Positions 29,508-40,020 are shown, numbered from the stretch's first letter. The stretch: DNA of 54,860 bases from Flavobacteriaceae bacterium (GCA_013001965.1 JABDLA010000035.1:1-54860), one strand, 5' to 3'. Notes: a model not told the origin generated them from the sequence alone. Translations and numbers: made by a program.

Positions 29508-30388
29508 TATTTTTTTCCGGCTTTGAACAGAAATTCTTTTTCTGCCTGACTTAAACTATCATAACCACTTTTACTTATTTTATCTAAAATGAGATCAATT
29601 TGTTTCTGTTTATTAAACTCATCAAATTCATCTTTAGTATGTCCGGCATAGTGCTTCTTTTTTTTTCTATGGACGGTTTTTAAGTTCGCTTTTTTTGAAC
29701 TTTTAAAGAGATTCGAAAGGCGATCCATGATAGCTTCAAATCCTTTACCTATATCTTTTCCGGCCTTTAAACGTGTGGCATAATAAAATCCTAATACATC
29801 ACCGCCCAAATGCGCCACATTTCCTCCTGGATTATCTCCAAATAGGCCTAAAATATCGAAAGCGACCAGGGCGATGGCAATGTATTTTAGTTTGATATTT
29901 ATCCGCACTAATCTAATTTCATAATCGGGCATGTAGCTGCTTAAAAAAATAAGGCAGGCATGAACACCTGCTGAAGCGCCTACCAAAGGCCCTGCAAATT
30001 CCAATATGCCCTTGGGCATTAGTGCAAAGACCAGCAAAAACGCCAGTCCGCCGGTTAAAATTCCGAGGAAATAAATATTCAGTGACATTTTTACCCGAAA
30101 TAAATTTGAGAATGAACGCCCAACAAAATATAGGATCATCATATTAAAGACGAGATGCCAGAATCCGAAATGGGCAAATCCATAGGTGAAAATGGACCAT
30201 GGTTTAACTATAAACTCGGAAAATTCTTTTGGTAGAGACAACCAACTTAAGCTGTCATAACGCGCATAGTCCTGAGACTTCCAAATGATCCAACCTAATA
30301 TATAAATTACAAGGTTCGCTCCAATGATCTTCTCGAAGACCGTGATCCTGCTTAACTTGTCCTTTATGTCATAGTTGAGCGACGTCAT
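29507..30388 (-). CDS. Rhomboid family intramembrane protease
   Basis: WSIFTYGFAHFGFWHLVFNMMILYFVG; GASAGVHACLIFL; NVAHLGGDVLGFYYA; cytosolic charged tail. Confidence 0.9.
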   Translation of the reverse strand: MTSLNYDIKDKLSRITVFEKIIGANLVIYILGWIIWKSQDYARYDSLSWLSLPKEFSEFIVKPWSIFTYGFAHFGFWHLVFNMMILYFVGRSFSNLFRVKMSLNIYFLGILTGGLAFLLVFALMPKGILEFAGPLVGASAGVHACLIFLSSYMPDYEIRLVRINIKLKYIAIALVAFDILGLFGDNPGGNVAHLGGDVLGFYYATRLKAGKDIGKGFEAIMDRLSNLFKSSKKANLKTVHRKKKKHYAGHTKDEFDEFNKQKQIDLILDKISKSGYDSLSQAEKEFLFKAGKK

Positions 30389-31141
30389 TTAGTTCCATCT
30401 ATACTTATCGAACTGATCTTTTTTCCAAAAGTACATCATTAAGAATCCCGTTAATGCTCCACCAACGTGTGCGACGTAGGCCGTGTTACTCGGACTAAAA
30501 AAGGACTGTCCTGTTAAGGCCGAAATAAGATCTAAAATAATGATCGCGGGGATGAAATATTTCGCTTTTATAGGAATTGGCAGGAAAATAAGCATCAGTT
30601 TACTCTCGGGAAACAGCATTCCAAAGGCTACCAGTATACCCATAATGGCTCCGGAAGCACCTACCATAGTGGTATTGAAGGCACCTACAAAACCACTCAA
30701 ATCACCGCCTAAGATCGATTCCCAACCTGTATTATACTTCCCCTGGCCAAGAACATCAAGGATCTCAGCACTGTTATAGCCACCTGCAGTGAGCGCATCA
30801 AGCCCCGAATTGAATGTGAAATACAAATAGGCCAGCTGCAAAATGGCAGCTCCAAGGCCGGCCAGAATATAAAAGAACATGAATTTTTTGGAACCGAATA
30901 CCTGCTCGACTGCAGTTCCAAACATCCATAAGGCAAACATATTAAACAAAATATGCATGAATCCGCCATGCATGAACATATGTGTCAAAATTTGCCAGGG
31001 TTGAAACAATTCGTTCTTTGGAAAATACAATCCGAAATATTCGTAAAATAATTCTCCGTTACCAATAGCCATGGTTCCAACAAACATCAAACCATTAATG
31101 ATCAACAAATGTTTAACGCTTTCGGTTATTCCTACTCTCAT
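30389..31141 (-). CDS. Rhomboid family intramembrane serine protease
   Basis: WQILTHMFMHGGFMHILFNMFALWMFG; catalytic GASGAIMGILVAFG; AYVAHVGGALTGFLM. Confidence 0.95.
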   Translation of the reverse strand: MRVGITESVKHLLIINGLMFVGTMAIGNGELFYEYFGLYFPKNELFQPWQILTHMFMHGGFMHILFNMFALWMFGTAVEQVFGSKKFMFFYILAGLGAAILQLAYLYFTFNSGLDALTAGGYNSAEILDVLGQGKYNTGWESILGGDLSGFVGAFNTTMVGASGAIMGILVAFGMLFPESKLMLIFLPIPIKAKYFIPAIIILDLISALTGQSFFSPSNTAYVAHVGGALTGFLMMYFWKKDQFDKYRWN

Positions 31142-31145
31142 ATTT

Positions 31146-32993
31146 CTATTTGAATTTCTTTTCTAAATCATCATTACTTAAAGTAACGAAGGTTGGTGTA
31201 TTCATTGGTGTAATGGAGGGTTCCTTACATGCAAACAGGCTATTGACCAAATATGCCTGCTCTTCCGAAGTCAGTTTTTGCCCTGATTTGATCGCTAAAC
31301 TTTTCGCCAGGGATTTCGCTATGAGATCACTTTGACTAAAATGACTATCAGGAACCTGGTTATCCACATCATTTATAAGCTGCTCCAATACACTTGAAAC
31401 ATTCACTTCGGCAACACTAACCGGGATTCCGGTAATTTCAATATCGTCATGATCCAGCTTCGAAAATACAAAGCCTGTTTGTTCCAATTGTTTTTGGAGT
31501 CCTTGTAATGTGGCCACTTCAATGGTCGAGAATTGTAAGCTCAAAGGAAAAAGCAACTGTTGACTTACCGCTTCTTCAATAGTTATATTTTGCAGGAAGG
31601 ATTCATATAAGATACGTTGATGTGCTCTGTGCTGATCGATAACCAATAGGCCTGATTTTATGGCGTTAACAATGTATTTGTTTTGAATTTGAAACGTTTG
31701 AAGTCCCGACTTCGTATCTTTTTCATCAAACATCGACAATAATTTATCGTCACTTTCAAATTGAACCTGACTAAACTCCTGATCTTGGCTGTTTCCCTTC
31801 GATTCTAAACCTACATACAAACTTTCCCAAGCTGCGGTCTGTTCCTTTTTAAAGGTCATTGATCTTTTTAAGGAGGCTTGCTCCTCTTTAAAGGGGTTGA
31901 ACATTTCGTCGACTTCTACATTCGGGGCAGCAGCATGTTTATCTTTAAAGGTATAAGGCGTGTCAAGATTTGCATCACGATCAAAATCTAATACCGGAGC
32001 TATACTGAATTGACCAAGGCTATGTCGAACAGCTGCTCTTAAAATCGCATACAAGGTATGTTCGTCTTCGAATTTGATTTCAGTCTTAGTAGGATGGATA
32101 TTGATGTCGATGGATTTAGCGTCGACTTCGAGATATAAGAAATAACTCGCATGGGCACCATCTCGTAACAAACCTTCAAAGGCCGCGTTAACAGCATGGT
32201 TTAAATATGAACTTTTGATAAATCGGTTATTGACAAAGAAAAATTGCTCACCTCGTGTTTTTTTCGCGAATTCAGGTTTACCAACAAAGCCTGATATTTT
32301 TACAACTTCGGTCTGTTCTTCAACCGGAACCAGTTTCTCATTGGTCTTTGGTCCAAAAATATTGACGATTCGCTGTCGGACATTTGACGCCGGCAGGCCA
32401 AACAATTCGCTACCATTGTGAAACATGGAGAAATTAATATCAGGATGAGACAGTGCAACGCGATGAAACTCATCTATGATATGTCTTAATTCGACATTAT
32501 TGGATTTCAAAAAATTACGTCGGGCCGGAACATTGTAAAATAAATTCTTCACAGAAACCGAAGTCCCTGTTGGAGTTACCACTACTTCCTGAGACTGTAT
32601 CTCACTGCCTTCAATTTTAATATGGGTTCCAGTTTCGTCCTCATCCAGTTTGGATTTTAATTCGACGTGAGAAATAGCAGCAATGCTGGCCAGGGCTTCA
32701 CCTCTAAAGCCTTTTGTATGAATGTTGAACAGATCGTCGGCCGATCTGATCTTGGATGTTGCATGGCGTTCAAAACTCAATCGGGCATCGGTAGTGCTCA
32801 TCCCAATGCCGTCGTCGATCACCTGGATCAAGGTTTTTCCCGCATCTTTTACAATGAGCTTTACCGTTGCGGCATTAGCATCTATGGCATTTTCCAATAG
32901 CTCCTTCACCACCGAAGCCGGTCGTTGCACAACTTCGCCTGCTGCGATCTGATTGGCTACATGATCTGGTAATAGTTGTATTATATCTGCCAT
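31146..32993 (-). CDS. mutL: DNA mismatch repair protein MutL
   Basis: LLPDHVANQIAAGEVVQRPASVVKELLENAIDANA; DDGIGM; RHATSKI; TKGFRGEALASIAAISHV. Confidence 0.97.
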   Translation of the reverse strand: MADIIQLLPDHVANQIAAGEVVQRPASVVKELLENAIDANAATVKLIVKDAGKTLIQVIDDGIGMSTTDARLSFERHATSKIRSADDLFNIHTKGFRGEALASIAAISHVELKSKLDEDETGTHIKIEGSEIQSQEVVVTPTGTSVSVKNLFYNVPARRNFLKSNNVELRHIIDEFHRVALSHPDINFSMFHNGSELFGLPASNVRQRIVNIFGPKTNEKLVPVEEQTEVVKISGFVGKPEFAKKTRGEQFFFVNNRFIKSSYLNHAVNAAFEGLLRDGAHASYFLYLEVDAKSIDINIHPTKTEIKFEDEHTLYAILRAAVRHSLGQFSIAPVLDFDRDANLDTPYTFKDKHAAAPNVEVDEMFNPFKEEQASLKRSMTFKKEQTAAWESLYVGLESKGNSQDQEFSQVQFESDDKLLSMFDEKDTKSGLQTFQIQNKYIVNAIKSGLLVIDQHRAHQRILYESFLQNITIEEAVSQQLLFPLSLQFSTIEVATLQGLQKQLEQTGFVFSKLDHDDIEITGIPVSVAEVNVSSVLEQLINDVDNQVPDSHFSQSDLIAKSLAKSLAIKSGQKLTSEEQAYLVNSLFACKEPSITPMNTPTFVTLSNDDLEKKFK

Positions 32994-33000
32994 TTAAATT

Positions 33001-33300
33001 TTATCCAAAGAAAATAGATAAATCGAAATCAATGATGAATAGGAAAATTAATAGTAAGGCGATTACAATATACAAAATACGGCGGTTAGCAGCTTTATCC
33101 TGTTCACCTTTAAGATCATCCAGGGCATTGTTAAAACGGGTTTTTAATCCGCCCGCACTACTAGCCGTTTTTCGAAATTCATCAAATTTATGTTTGATCT
33201 CCAATGGCCTGCCATCACCTTCTTTATCATAATATCGAGGTGTGTAATCGAATTTCTTGTTTTTACGTAATTTAAAAATTCCCATAAGCTTAAGTTTCAA
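33001..33300 (-). CDS. Small membrane protein, Bacteroidota-conserved type, unknown function
   Basis: NKKFDYTPRYYDKEGDGRPLEIKHKFDEFR; C-terminal TM ILYIVIALLLIFLFIIDF; start may be MGIFKLRK (7th codon). Confidence 0.75.
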   Translation of the reverse strand: MKLKLMGIFKLRKNKKFDYTPRYYDKEGDGRPLEIKHKFDEFRKTASSAGGLKTRFNNALDDLKGEQDKAANRRILYIVIALLLIFLFIIDFDLSIFFG

Positions 33301-33386
33301 AATTACTCAAAATCAAAAAGAAAGCCGAACTTCCTGACTTAAATTTTGTTAACAAAAACAGATTTTTAAAGTTTAGTGAAATACGA

Positions 33387-33869
33387 TCAATGGGATCTCA
33401 GATCGGCCATTTTAATGGCGGCGATAGCAGCTTCTGTACCTTTATTTCCATGTTTCCCTCCTGAACGATCAATGGCTTGTTGCATGGTGTTATCGGTTAA
33501 AACACAGAAAATCACAGGCGTATGATGTAAGACATTCAAGTCTTTTATGCCTAGTGTTACACCCTGACAAACGAAATCAAAATGCTTGGTCTCCCCCTGA
33601 ATAACACTGCCAATTGCGATAACTGCGTCAACATTTTGTGCTTGCATATGTTTGCAGCCATTGATCAATTCAAAACTGCCGGGCACATTCTGACGAAGAA
33701 TATTTTCGGCCCTGGCACCACAATCGATCAACGCATCATAAGCGCCTTGATAAAGCCCTTCAGTAATGGTAGAATTCCATTCAGAAACAACAATCCCAAA
33801 CCGAAAATCTTTCGCGCTTGGGATTGAATTTTTATCGTAATCGGATAAATTTTTATTTGCAGTTGCCAT
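33387..33869 (-). CDS. ribH: 6,7-dimethyl-8-ribityllumazine synthase
   Basis: RFGIVVSEWNSTITEGLYQGAYDAL; VPGSFEL; AVIAIGSVIQGETKHFDFVCQGVTLGI; GGKHGNKGTEAA. Confidence 0.96.
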   Translation of the reverse strand: MATANKNLSDYDKNSIPSAKDFRFGIVVSEWNSTITEGLYQGAYDALIDCGARAENILRQNVPGSFELINGCKHMQAQNVDAVIAIGSVIQGETKHFDFVCQGVTLGIKDLNVLHHTPVIFCVLTDNTMQQAIDRSGGKHGNKGTEAAIAAIKMADLRSH

Positions 33870-33871
33870 CT

Positions 33872-34627
33872 TTAGTTGCTTGCCGCTTCTGCCTTTCCTA
33901 TAAATACATCGATATTAGCAGCTTCGGTACTCTGCGGAAAATCATCCTTGATTCTCTTGAAATATTTTAAAGCCTTTGCGTTCTCATTGAGGTCTAAGGC
34001 TACTATTCCCGCCTTGTAAAGATACATTGGCGTTGTGAAATCATTGGTTTTCATTTCAGCCGCTTTCTCATAATAATCAAGGGCATCTGAAGGCTGGTTT
34101 AATTGAACGAAGGCATCTCCAATAGCGCCCTGGGCAATTGGCCCTAAAGCATCATCACCGCTTGAGAAATCATTAAGGTATGCGATCGCATTTTGATAAT
34201 CCTTCAAGTTCAAATAGGCCATTCCGGCATAATAATTCGCTAAATTTCCGGCTTTGGTGCTTCCGTGATTACTGATGATATCCAGCATACCGAATTTTCC
34301 TTCGCCTCCATTCAAAGCCAGATTAAACAACGAATCTTTTTCAACAGCGTTCACAGCCTGGTCGAAATATTGTTGTGCCTGGAACATATCATTCATGGCC
34401 TGACCTTCTTTTGGCTCCTGTATAAATTTATTATAACCCAAATAACCAAGCACCACTACAGCCACGACGCCAATAACAATAAAGATATATTTCTGGTTCT
34501 TTATAACCCATTCTTCGGTTTTAGACGCACCTTCATCAAGGGTATTAAATACCTCTGCCGTTTTCGATTGTTCTTCTATAACATCACGTTTTTTCGCTTT
34601 GTAACCCTTTTTCTTATAAGTCGCCAT
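33872..34627 (-). CDS. TPR-containing membrane protein
   Basis: MATYKKKGYKAKKRD...; TM YIFIVIGVVAVVVLGYLGY; TPR-like repeats. ORF-track start 34651 shortened to MATYKK. Confidence 0.85.
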   Translation of the reverse strand: MATYKKKGYKAKKRDVIEEQSKTAEVFNTLDEGASKTEEWVIKNQKYIFIVIGVVAVVVLGYLGYNKFIQEPKEGQAMNDMFQAQQYFDQAVNAVEKDSLFNLALNGGEGKFGMLDIISNHGSTKAGNLANYYAGMAYLNLKDYQNAIAYLNDFSSGDDALGPIAQGAIGDAFVQLNQPSDALDYYEKAAEMKTNDFTTPMYLYKAGIVALDLNENAKALKYFKRIKDDFPQSTEAANIDVFIGKAEAASN

Positions 34628-34765
34628 ATATCGTAAATTATTGCGCCGCAAAAATAAAATTTTTATTGGTAATAAAAAGCTTATTTATTTGTTATTTTTC
34701 AATAATTTGCAGCGACTTTTTTAGATTTTTAGGTTAAATTTTTTCTGTTGATCCTATATTTTCCA

Positions 34766-35848
34766 ATGGTTTTAAAAACATTGTCCTTACTGAACTACAA
34801 GAATTTTGACAATCGCACTTTTGAGTTTGATGACAAAATCAACTGCTTCGTTGGCCCAAATGGGATTGGCAAAACCAATGTTTTAGATGCCATTTATCAT
34901 CTGTCTTATGGCAAGGGCTATTTTAACCCGATCTCATCGCAGAACATCAAACATGATAGTGATTTCTTTGTGGTTGACGGGTCCTATGAAAAAGATAATC
35001 GCGAAGAAAATATTATGGTGACCCTGAAGCGCGGCCAGAAAAAGATCATCAAAAGAAACGGCAAGATCTATGAACGCTTTAGTGATCATATAGGATTCTT
35101 ACCATTGGTCATTATTTCGCCTGCAGATCGTGATTTGATCATAGAAGGCAGTGAAACACGACGTAAATTTATGGATAGCGTGATTTCTCAAAGTGACAAA
35201 CAGTATTTAAAGGATCTCATCGCCTATAGTAAGATCATATTGCAACGAAATTCCCTTCTGAAGTATTTTGCCGCCAATCGAACCTTCGACCAGGATTCAT
35301 TGGATGTTTATAATCATCAGATGGTTGAATTCGCTGACCCAATTTATAATAAACGCAAGGCCTTCATCGAGGCTTTCACGCCTATTTTTAAGGCACGCTA
35401 TAAGGCTATTAGCAATGATAATGAGAGTGTTGAGCTCATTTATAAGAGCGACCTCAGTGAAGATGATCTTTTGGCACTTTTAAAAAGCAATATAAAGCGA
35501 GATCGAGCATTGCAATATACAAGTGTTGGCATACATAAAGATGATCTTAAATTTGAAATCGAAGGTCACCCTATTAAAAAATTTGGAAGTCAAGGGCAGC
35601 AAAAATCATTTCTGATCGCCTTGAAATTAGCCCAATTTGATTTTGTGAAACAGCAATGCGGCGTTAATCCCATTTTGCTTTTGGATGATATTTTCGACAA
35701 ACTTGATGAACAACGTGTCGCACAAATTATTACCTTAGTCGATGATGAGAATTTCGGTCAATTATTTATTAGTGATACCCATCCCGAACGTACAGAAGAA
35801 GCGATTAAGAGTGTGCACCAAACCTATAAAATGTTCGAATTAAATTAA
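34766..35848 (+). CDS. recF: DNA replication/repair protein RecF
   Basis: [81 protein letters not shown]. Confidence 0.95.
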   Translation: MVLKTLSLLNYKNFDNRTFEFDDKINCFVGPNGIGKTNVLDAIYHLSYGKGYFNPISSQNIKHDSDFFVVDGSYEKDNREENIMVTLKRGQKKIIKRNGKIYERFSDHIGFLPLVIISPADRDLIIEGSETRRKFMDSVISQSDKQYLKDLIAYSKIILQRNSLLKYFAANRTFDQDSLDVYNHQMVEFADPIYNKRKAFIEAFTPIFKARYKAISNDNESVELIYKSDLSEDDLLALLKSNIKRDRALQYTSVGIHKDDLKFEIEGHPIKKFGSQGQQKSFLIALKLAQFDFVKQQCGVNPILLLDDIFDKLDEQRVAQIITLVDDENFGQLFISDTHPERTEEAIKSVHQTYKMFELN

Positions 35849-35851
35849 ATT

Positions 35852-36277
35852 ATGATGATTGGCAAGAAGATACTTTTGGTGTTCATTTTAACGGTATTGA
35901 GTTGCCGTCAGTCTGCCGAATCAATGATTCCTTATCTTGAAGGGTATTGGGAAATAAGTCATGTAGAAAAGAAGGGCAAGGTCATTAAGGAGTTCACAAT
36001 GAATACGCAAGTTGATTATTTTGAAGTGCATGATGATCTCAGTGGGTTTAGAAAAAAAGTCAATCCAACTTTAGAGGGAAAATTTATCGTTTCAAAACAC
36101 CAAACACCCTTTGCGCTCAAGATGATTGGAAATGATTTACAAATTCATTATTCTGATAATGACATTTCTTATGTCGAAACCATTTTAAAAGTGAATGCCG
36201 AAACTTTGATCATTAAAAATGAAGATGGAATCATCTATACATATACACCCTTTGAATCCTTAGATCTTAAGTTATGA
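35852..36277 (+). CDS. Lipoprotein, unknown function
   Basis: MMIGKKILLVFILTVLSCRQ lipobox, 141 aa. Confidence 0.7.
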   Translation: MMIGKKILLVFILTVLSCRQSAESMIPYLEGYWEISHVEKKGKVIKEFTMNTQVDYFEVHDDLSGFRKKVNPTLEGKFIVSKHQTPFALKMIGNDLQIHYSDNDISYVETILKVNAETLIIKNEDGIIYTYTPFESLDLKL

Positions 36278-36570
36278 CAAAGCGCCATAATGAGCATATG
36301 AAACTAAGCGAAGTGCTGAAAGAATTTGTTGAAAACAATAAACTTCAGTCGGGTCTGGATAAGGTCGATGTTCATGATGCCTGGAAACAACTCATGGGTA
36401 AGGGGGTGAACAGTTATACCACCAATATCATTTTACAAGGCCAAACGCTTCACGTCCAGTTAAGTTCTTCGGTTTTAAGAGAAGAACTAAGTTACGGCAA
36501 AGAAAAAATAATCGCGATGCTCAACGACGCTTTGGGTAAACCGCTCATTAAGAAGTTGGTTCTTAGGTAA
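36274..36570 (+). CDS. DUF721 domain-containing protein
   Basis: MKLSEVLKEFVENNKLQSGLDKVDVHDAWKQLMGKGVNSYTTNIILQGQTLHVQLSSSVLREELSYGKEKII; adjacent to recF. Confidence 0.92.
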   Translation: MTKRHNEHMKLSEVLKEFVENNKLQSGLDKVDVHDAWKQLMGKGVNSYTTNIILQGQTLHVQLSSSVLREELSYGKEKIIAMLNDALGKPLIKKLVLR

Positions 36571-36722
36571 AAATACGTGACACCACGTATTGACTTCTAT
36601 GCTTAAGAAGTTTACCTTTATGTCATAATAATAATTTTATTACAGTATTCTTTAAGTTTATTTAGTTAGTTATATATCTTAAATAGAATTTAACCTTCTG
36701 TTCTGGTGTTTGAAAAACAGAA

Positions 36723-36750
36723 AAAACGCAACCGATTCCGGTTGCGTTTT
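36723..36750 (+). terminator. Intrinsic terminator
   Basis: Perfect 12-bp stem AAAACGCAACCG-ATTC-CGGTTGCGTTTT. Confidence 0.85.
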
Positions 36751-36851
36751 ATGCATTTAAAAATGAGAGAATTTTCATATATTTTGTTAAAATATCGATT
36801 TTCCAATATATTAGTTTAACTTTGCAACTTATTAATATTTAATTTTATACA

Positions 36852-37043
36852 ATGAGCAAAGGAACAGTAAAGTTCTTTAACGAACAAAAAGGTTTCGGCT
36901 TCATCATTGAAGAAGAGACCAACAAAGAGCACTTTGTGCACTTTTCAGGATTAATCGACGAAATTCGTGAAGGAGATAATGTGGAGTTCGAATTGACCGA
37001 AGGTAAAAAAGGAATGAACGCAGTAAACGTAAAAGTATTATAA
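36852..37043 (+). CDS. Cold-shock domain protein (CspA family, 63 aa)
   Basis: MSKGTVKFFNEQKGFGFIIEEETNKEHFVHFSGL; RNP1 KGFGFI and RNP2-like FVHFS. Confidence 0.96.
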   Translation: MSKGTVKFFNEQKGFGFIIEEETNKEHFVHFSGLIDEIREGDNVEFELTEGKKGMNAVNVKVL

Positions 37044-37065
37044 TAACCGTTTTTCACTTTTAAAA

Positions 37066-37096
37066 AAAAACCACCAGTTTTCACTGGTGGTTTTTT
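37066..37096. terminator. Bidirectional intrinsic terminator between convergent csp and T9SS gene
   Basis: AAAAACCACCAGT-TTTC-ACTGGTGGTTTTT with flanking A and T tracts. Confidence 0.9.
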
Positions 37097-37118
37097 ATTG
37101 CTTATTATTAAAAATAAG

Positions 37119-39800
37119 TTATCTATTCAAAATCAATCGCTTCGCAGAACTGTGTTGGTCAGAACTCAATCGTACGAGGTACAAACCATTTTTGAGGTTT
37201 GAATGCAATTCCATTCTGTATTTCGGGTTCTGGATATCTTCCAGTCTGTGAGTAGATAATAGCTTTCCTGTAAGATCCATCACATCAATCGTCACATCAG
37301 TATCCAGGAAGTTTTGCAGATCAAGATCTACCGTTCCTCTGGATGGATTTGGCGATAAGCCCCAATCTGCTAATCCTGCCGGATCTATTGCCGGTGGAAC
37401 CGCACAACCATCCACTCTATCCAAGGTTAGGTTGAATTCTCCAGTATTTCCTAAGAATCCTGTTACAAAAATAAAATACGTTGTACCAGCAGTTGTAGGG
37501 AATTGTAAAAATGAACTAAATCCAGCGCATCCCGGACCATCATCATTGCCATCCACACAAGTTAAAAACGGGCATTCCCCGGAATACACTATAATTTTAG
37601 TATCGTAGTTAGCATTGTTGCATGTACTGGCAGTATAATCTCCACCTTCAGCAACAAATTGATACCAAAGTCCGGCATAATTACCTACAAAGGTTCCACA
37701 AGTATCCTCACCGCTATAATCATACAATGGTGCTCCATTTGTATTTCCATTTACCGTCTCACCGCATGCAATTGTAGGGGCATTATCATCACAAGGTAGT
37801 TCCGGTGGGCCAGAACAAGTAATATTCATTTCAAACACTCCTGTAGAGCTGCCATATCCAGCAACATATATCGAATATGTAGTTCCCGCTACACTAGGAA
37901 AAGTTAATTCTGATGTTAATCCAGGTCCGCTGTCATCATCACCATCGATGCATACTAGTGCACCGCAAGTACCTTCATAAACTACAACTCGCGTATCAAA
38001 ACCTGAATTACCCAAATCTAAAGTAACAAAATCTCCCGTTCCAAGGAATGAATACCACACGCCTGCTGAATTGTTATCCGGCTGGAAAGTAATTCCACAG
38101 AATGGAGAAATTTCATCAGTATCAGTTGCAAAACTGGTATCACCGGTAACTACATCACCACAGGCAATCGAAAGCGCATCACCACAAAGGTCATTGGCCG
38201 GTGTAAGATCGGTCGTAAAGCTGGTCTCCGGACAACCTATGGCACTTCCGTTATCATTATATGGTGTAATGGTCACATAATAAGTCGTGTCATTACTCAA
38301 TGGGCCAAGATCTAAGGTTGTCACATTACCAACATCCTGGTTATTGACCACATCAGAACCACCCGGGGATGTTCCTACATTAACTATATATCCTTGAACA
38401 TAACCAGGGGCTACACTCCATGAAATATCTGCATCAGGGTCTGTAACTATAGATCCATCAGCAGGATCGGTCACAGATGTACAGCCGGGACGTGTATCGC
38501 AATTGATTTGATCACAAGCTCCTATTGAATCCCCATGATTAAGGTGTGCGTTTACGGCATTCACACTTACGCAAATAGTCTCACCTCTGTGACAAATGAC
38601 CACCTTGTCATTATTTGGATTATTATCACAATCGGCATCAACAACTACCACAGTGGTTTCTGCTGTAGACGTACAGCCTTCAGCATCTGTTAGGGTTACT
38701 GTATACACCGTGGTTTCCGTTGGGCTTACTGTTACGTTAGCTCCAGAACCTGCGCCATTATCCCACTCATAAGTCAATAAACCTGTACCAAAGCCTACAG
38801 CTGAAAGATCGGCTGAATCCGGTGCAAAACCTTCAGCGCCAAGATATACCGTTTGGCAATCGTTGTCTATAGTCACATAGCAGGCGCAATCTACAGTTAA
38901 ATTGAAATTACCAGTACCCGACCCAAAGCCATGTACATAGATATAATATAAAGTACCGGCAGTACTTTCAAATTCCAAGGATGATTGGAAATTAGGTCCA
39001 CCACAAATTTGTAATCCCGAAGGATCAAAAAACGATTGATCATCATCATTAGCAGCAACACAATTCAGGTTGTTACATACACCTTCATAAACACTTAGTT
39101 TAGTATCATAATCAGAACCACAGGTGTCTAATGTTATCATGCCTCCTGTACCTTCAACGGTGTACCATACACCAGGGGCTGTAACTGATATGCCATCACA
39201 TAACCCAGGTGCTCCGGTATCTGTGGCATCTTCTGTTGATCCTGTCACAGAATCTCCACAGGCCAGGCTAATGGCGTTTGGACATTCGTCATTGACAATT
39301 GGATCTGGTGGGTCAGTACATGTAAATTGCAAGGTAAAGTTTCCTGTTGCAGTTCCAAATCCATGAACCAGAATGAAATAGGTAGTTCCGGCAACAGTAT
39401 CTAAAGGATCTGTTTGAGACGAAAAGCCACTACATCCAGCACCATCATCATTACCGGTTTCACAAACTAAGGCCCCGCAAGCACCGGAAAAAATACTAAT
39501 CTTAGTATCGTAATCTGCTTGATTACAAGTACTTGCAACGATCGTACTACCATCACTTTCCCATTTGTACCAAACGCCCGGCGCAGTATTGGATGTGCCA
39601 CAAAAACCGACATCATCAAATGTTTGCCCGACGGTAGTACCGGGATAAAGTGCAGGAATTCCGCTACTAGGCCCACATTGGATCTCAGTGGCATTATCAC
39701 AGAAATCATTGCCAATACCTCGATTTTGTGCCAGGGCTGAATAACAGCCCAGCATAAGGAATACAATTATCCCTCTAAAAAATAGTTGATTACATTTCAT
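37119..39800 (-). CDS. T9SS type A sorting domain-containing multi-domain secreted protein
   Basis: Signal peptide; four PPC-like modules (GVWY..., YDTKISIFSG.C..L.C..GNDD, AGTTYFI.V.G.G..TGNF.L); PKD/FN3-like segments; C-terminal WGLSPNPSRGTVDLDL...KNGLYLVRLSSDQHSSAKRLILNR. Confidence 0.93.
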   Translation of the reverse strand: MKCNQLFFRGIIVFLMLGCYSALAQNRGIGNDFCDNATEIQCGPSSGIPALYPGTTVGQTFDDVGFCGTSNTAPGVWYKWESDGSTIVASTCNQADYDTKISIFSGACGALVCETGNDDGAGCSGFSSQTDPLDTVAGTTYFILVHGFGTATGNFTLQFTCTDPPDPIVNDECPNAISLACGDSVTGSTEDATDTGAPGLCDGISVTAPGVWYTVEGTGGMITLDTCGSDYDTKLSVYEGVCNNLNCVAANDDDQSFFDPSGLQICGGPNFQSSLEFESTAGTLYYIYVHGFGSGTGNFNLTVDCACYVTIDNDCQTVYLGAEGFAPDSADLSAVGFGTGLLTYEWDNGAGSGANVTVSPTETTVYTVTLTDAEGCTSTAETTVVVVDADCDNNPNNDKVVICHRGETICVSVNAVNAHLNHGDSIGACDQINCDTRPGCTSVTDPADGSIVTDPDADISWSVAPGYVQGYIVNVGTSPGGSDVVNNQDVGNVTTLDLGPLSNDTTYYVTITPYNDNGSAIGCPETSFTTDLTPANDLCGDALSIACGDVVTGDTSFATDTDEISPFCGITFQPDNNSAGVWYSFLGTGDFVTLDLGNSGFDTRVVVYEGTCGALVCIDGDDDSGPGLTSELTFPSVAGTTYSIYVAGYGSSTGVFEMNITCSGPPELPCDDNAPTIACGETVNGNTNGAPLYDYSGEDTCGTFVGNYAGLWYQFVAEGGDYTASTCNNANYDTKIIVYSGECPFLTCVDGNDDGPGCAGFSSFLQFPTTAGTTYFIFVTGFLGNTGEFNLTLDRVDGCAVPPAIDPAGLADWGLSPNPSRGTVDLDLQNFLDTDVTIDVMDLTGKLLSTHRLEDIQNPKYRMELHSNLKNGLYLVRLSSDQHSSAKRLILNR

Positions 39801-39968
39801 ATTAAATATATTTAGTTGATAAATAGTTACATATTCACTATTTGGGGCGCTGGTTGAAAGATGAGGGGAGCACCAATGCAGGATATTTTAATATGAAGTT
39901 TATAGAATTTGAAGTGATTAAATATATTAAATTTAATTGAAAAACTTAAAGAATTGTTAATAACTAAA

Positions 39969-39995
39969 AAAAACGCACCCAATAGGTGCGTTTTT
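39969..39995 (-). terminator. Intrinsic terminator of ndk
   Basis: AAAAACGCACC-CAATA-GGTGCGTTTTT, 11-bp stem. Confidence 0.85.
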
Positions 39996-40020
39996 ACTTA
40001 CAATATTATGTCATTTTTTA

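Noticed and set aside
36817-36824. TAACTTTG upstream of csp as a promoter -7 box
   Set aside because: Matches TAnnTTTG but no TTG at the expected 17-21 nt upstream spacing was found; left unannotated.
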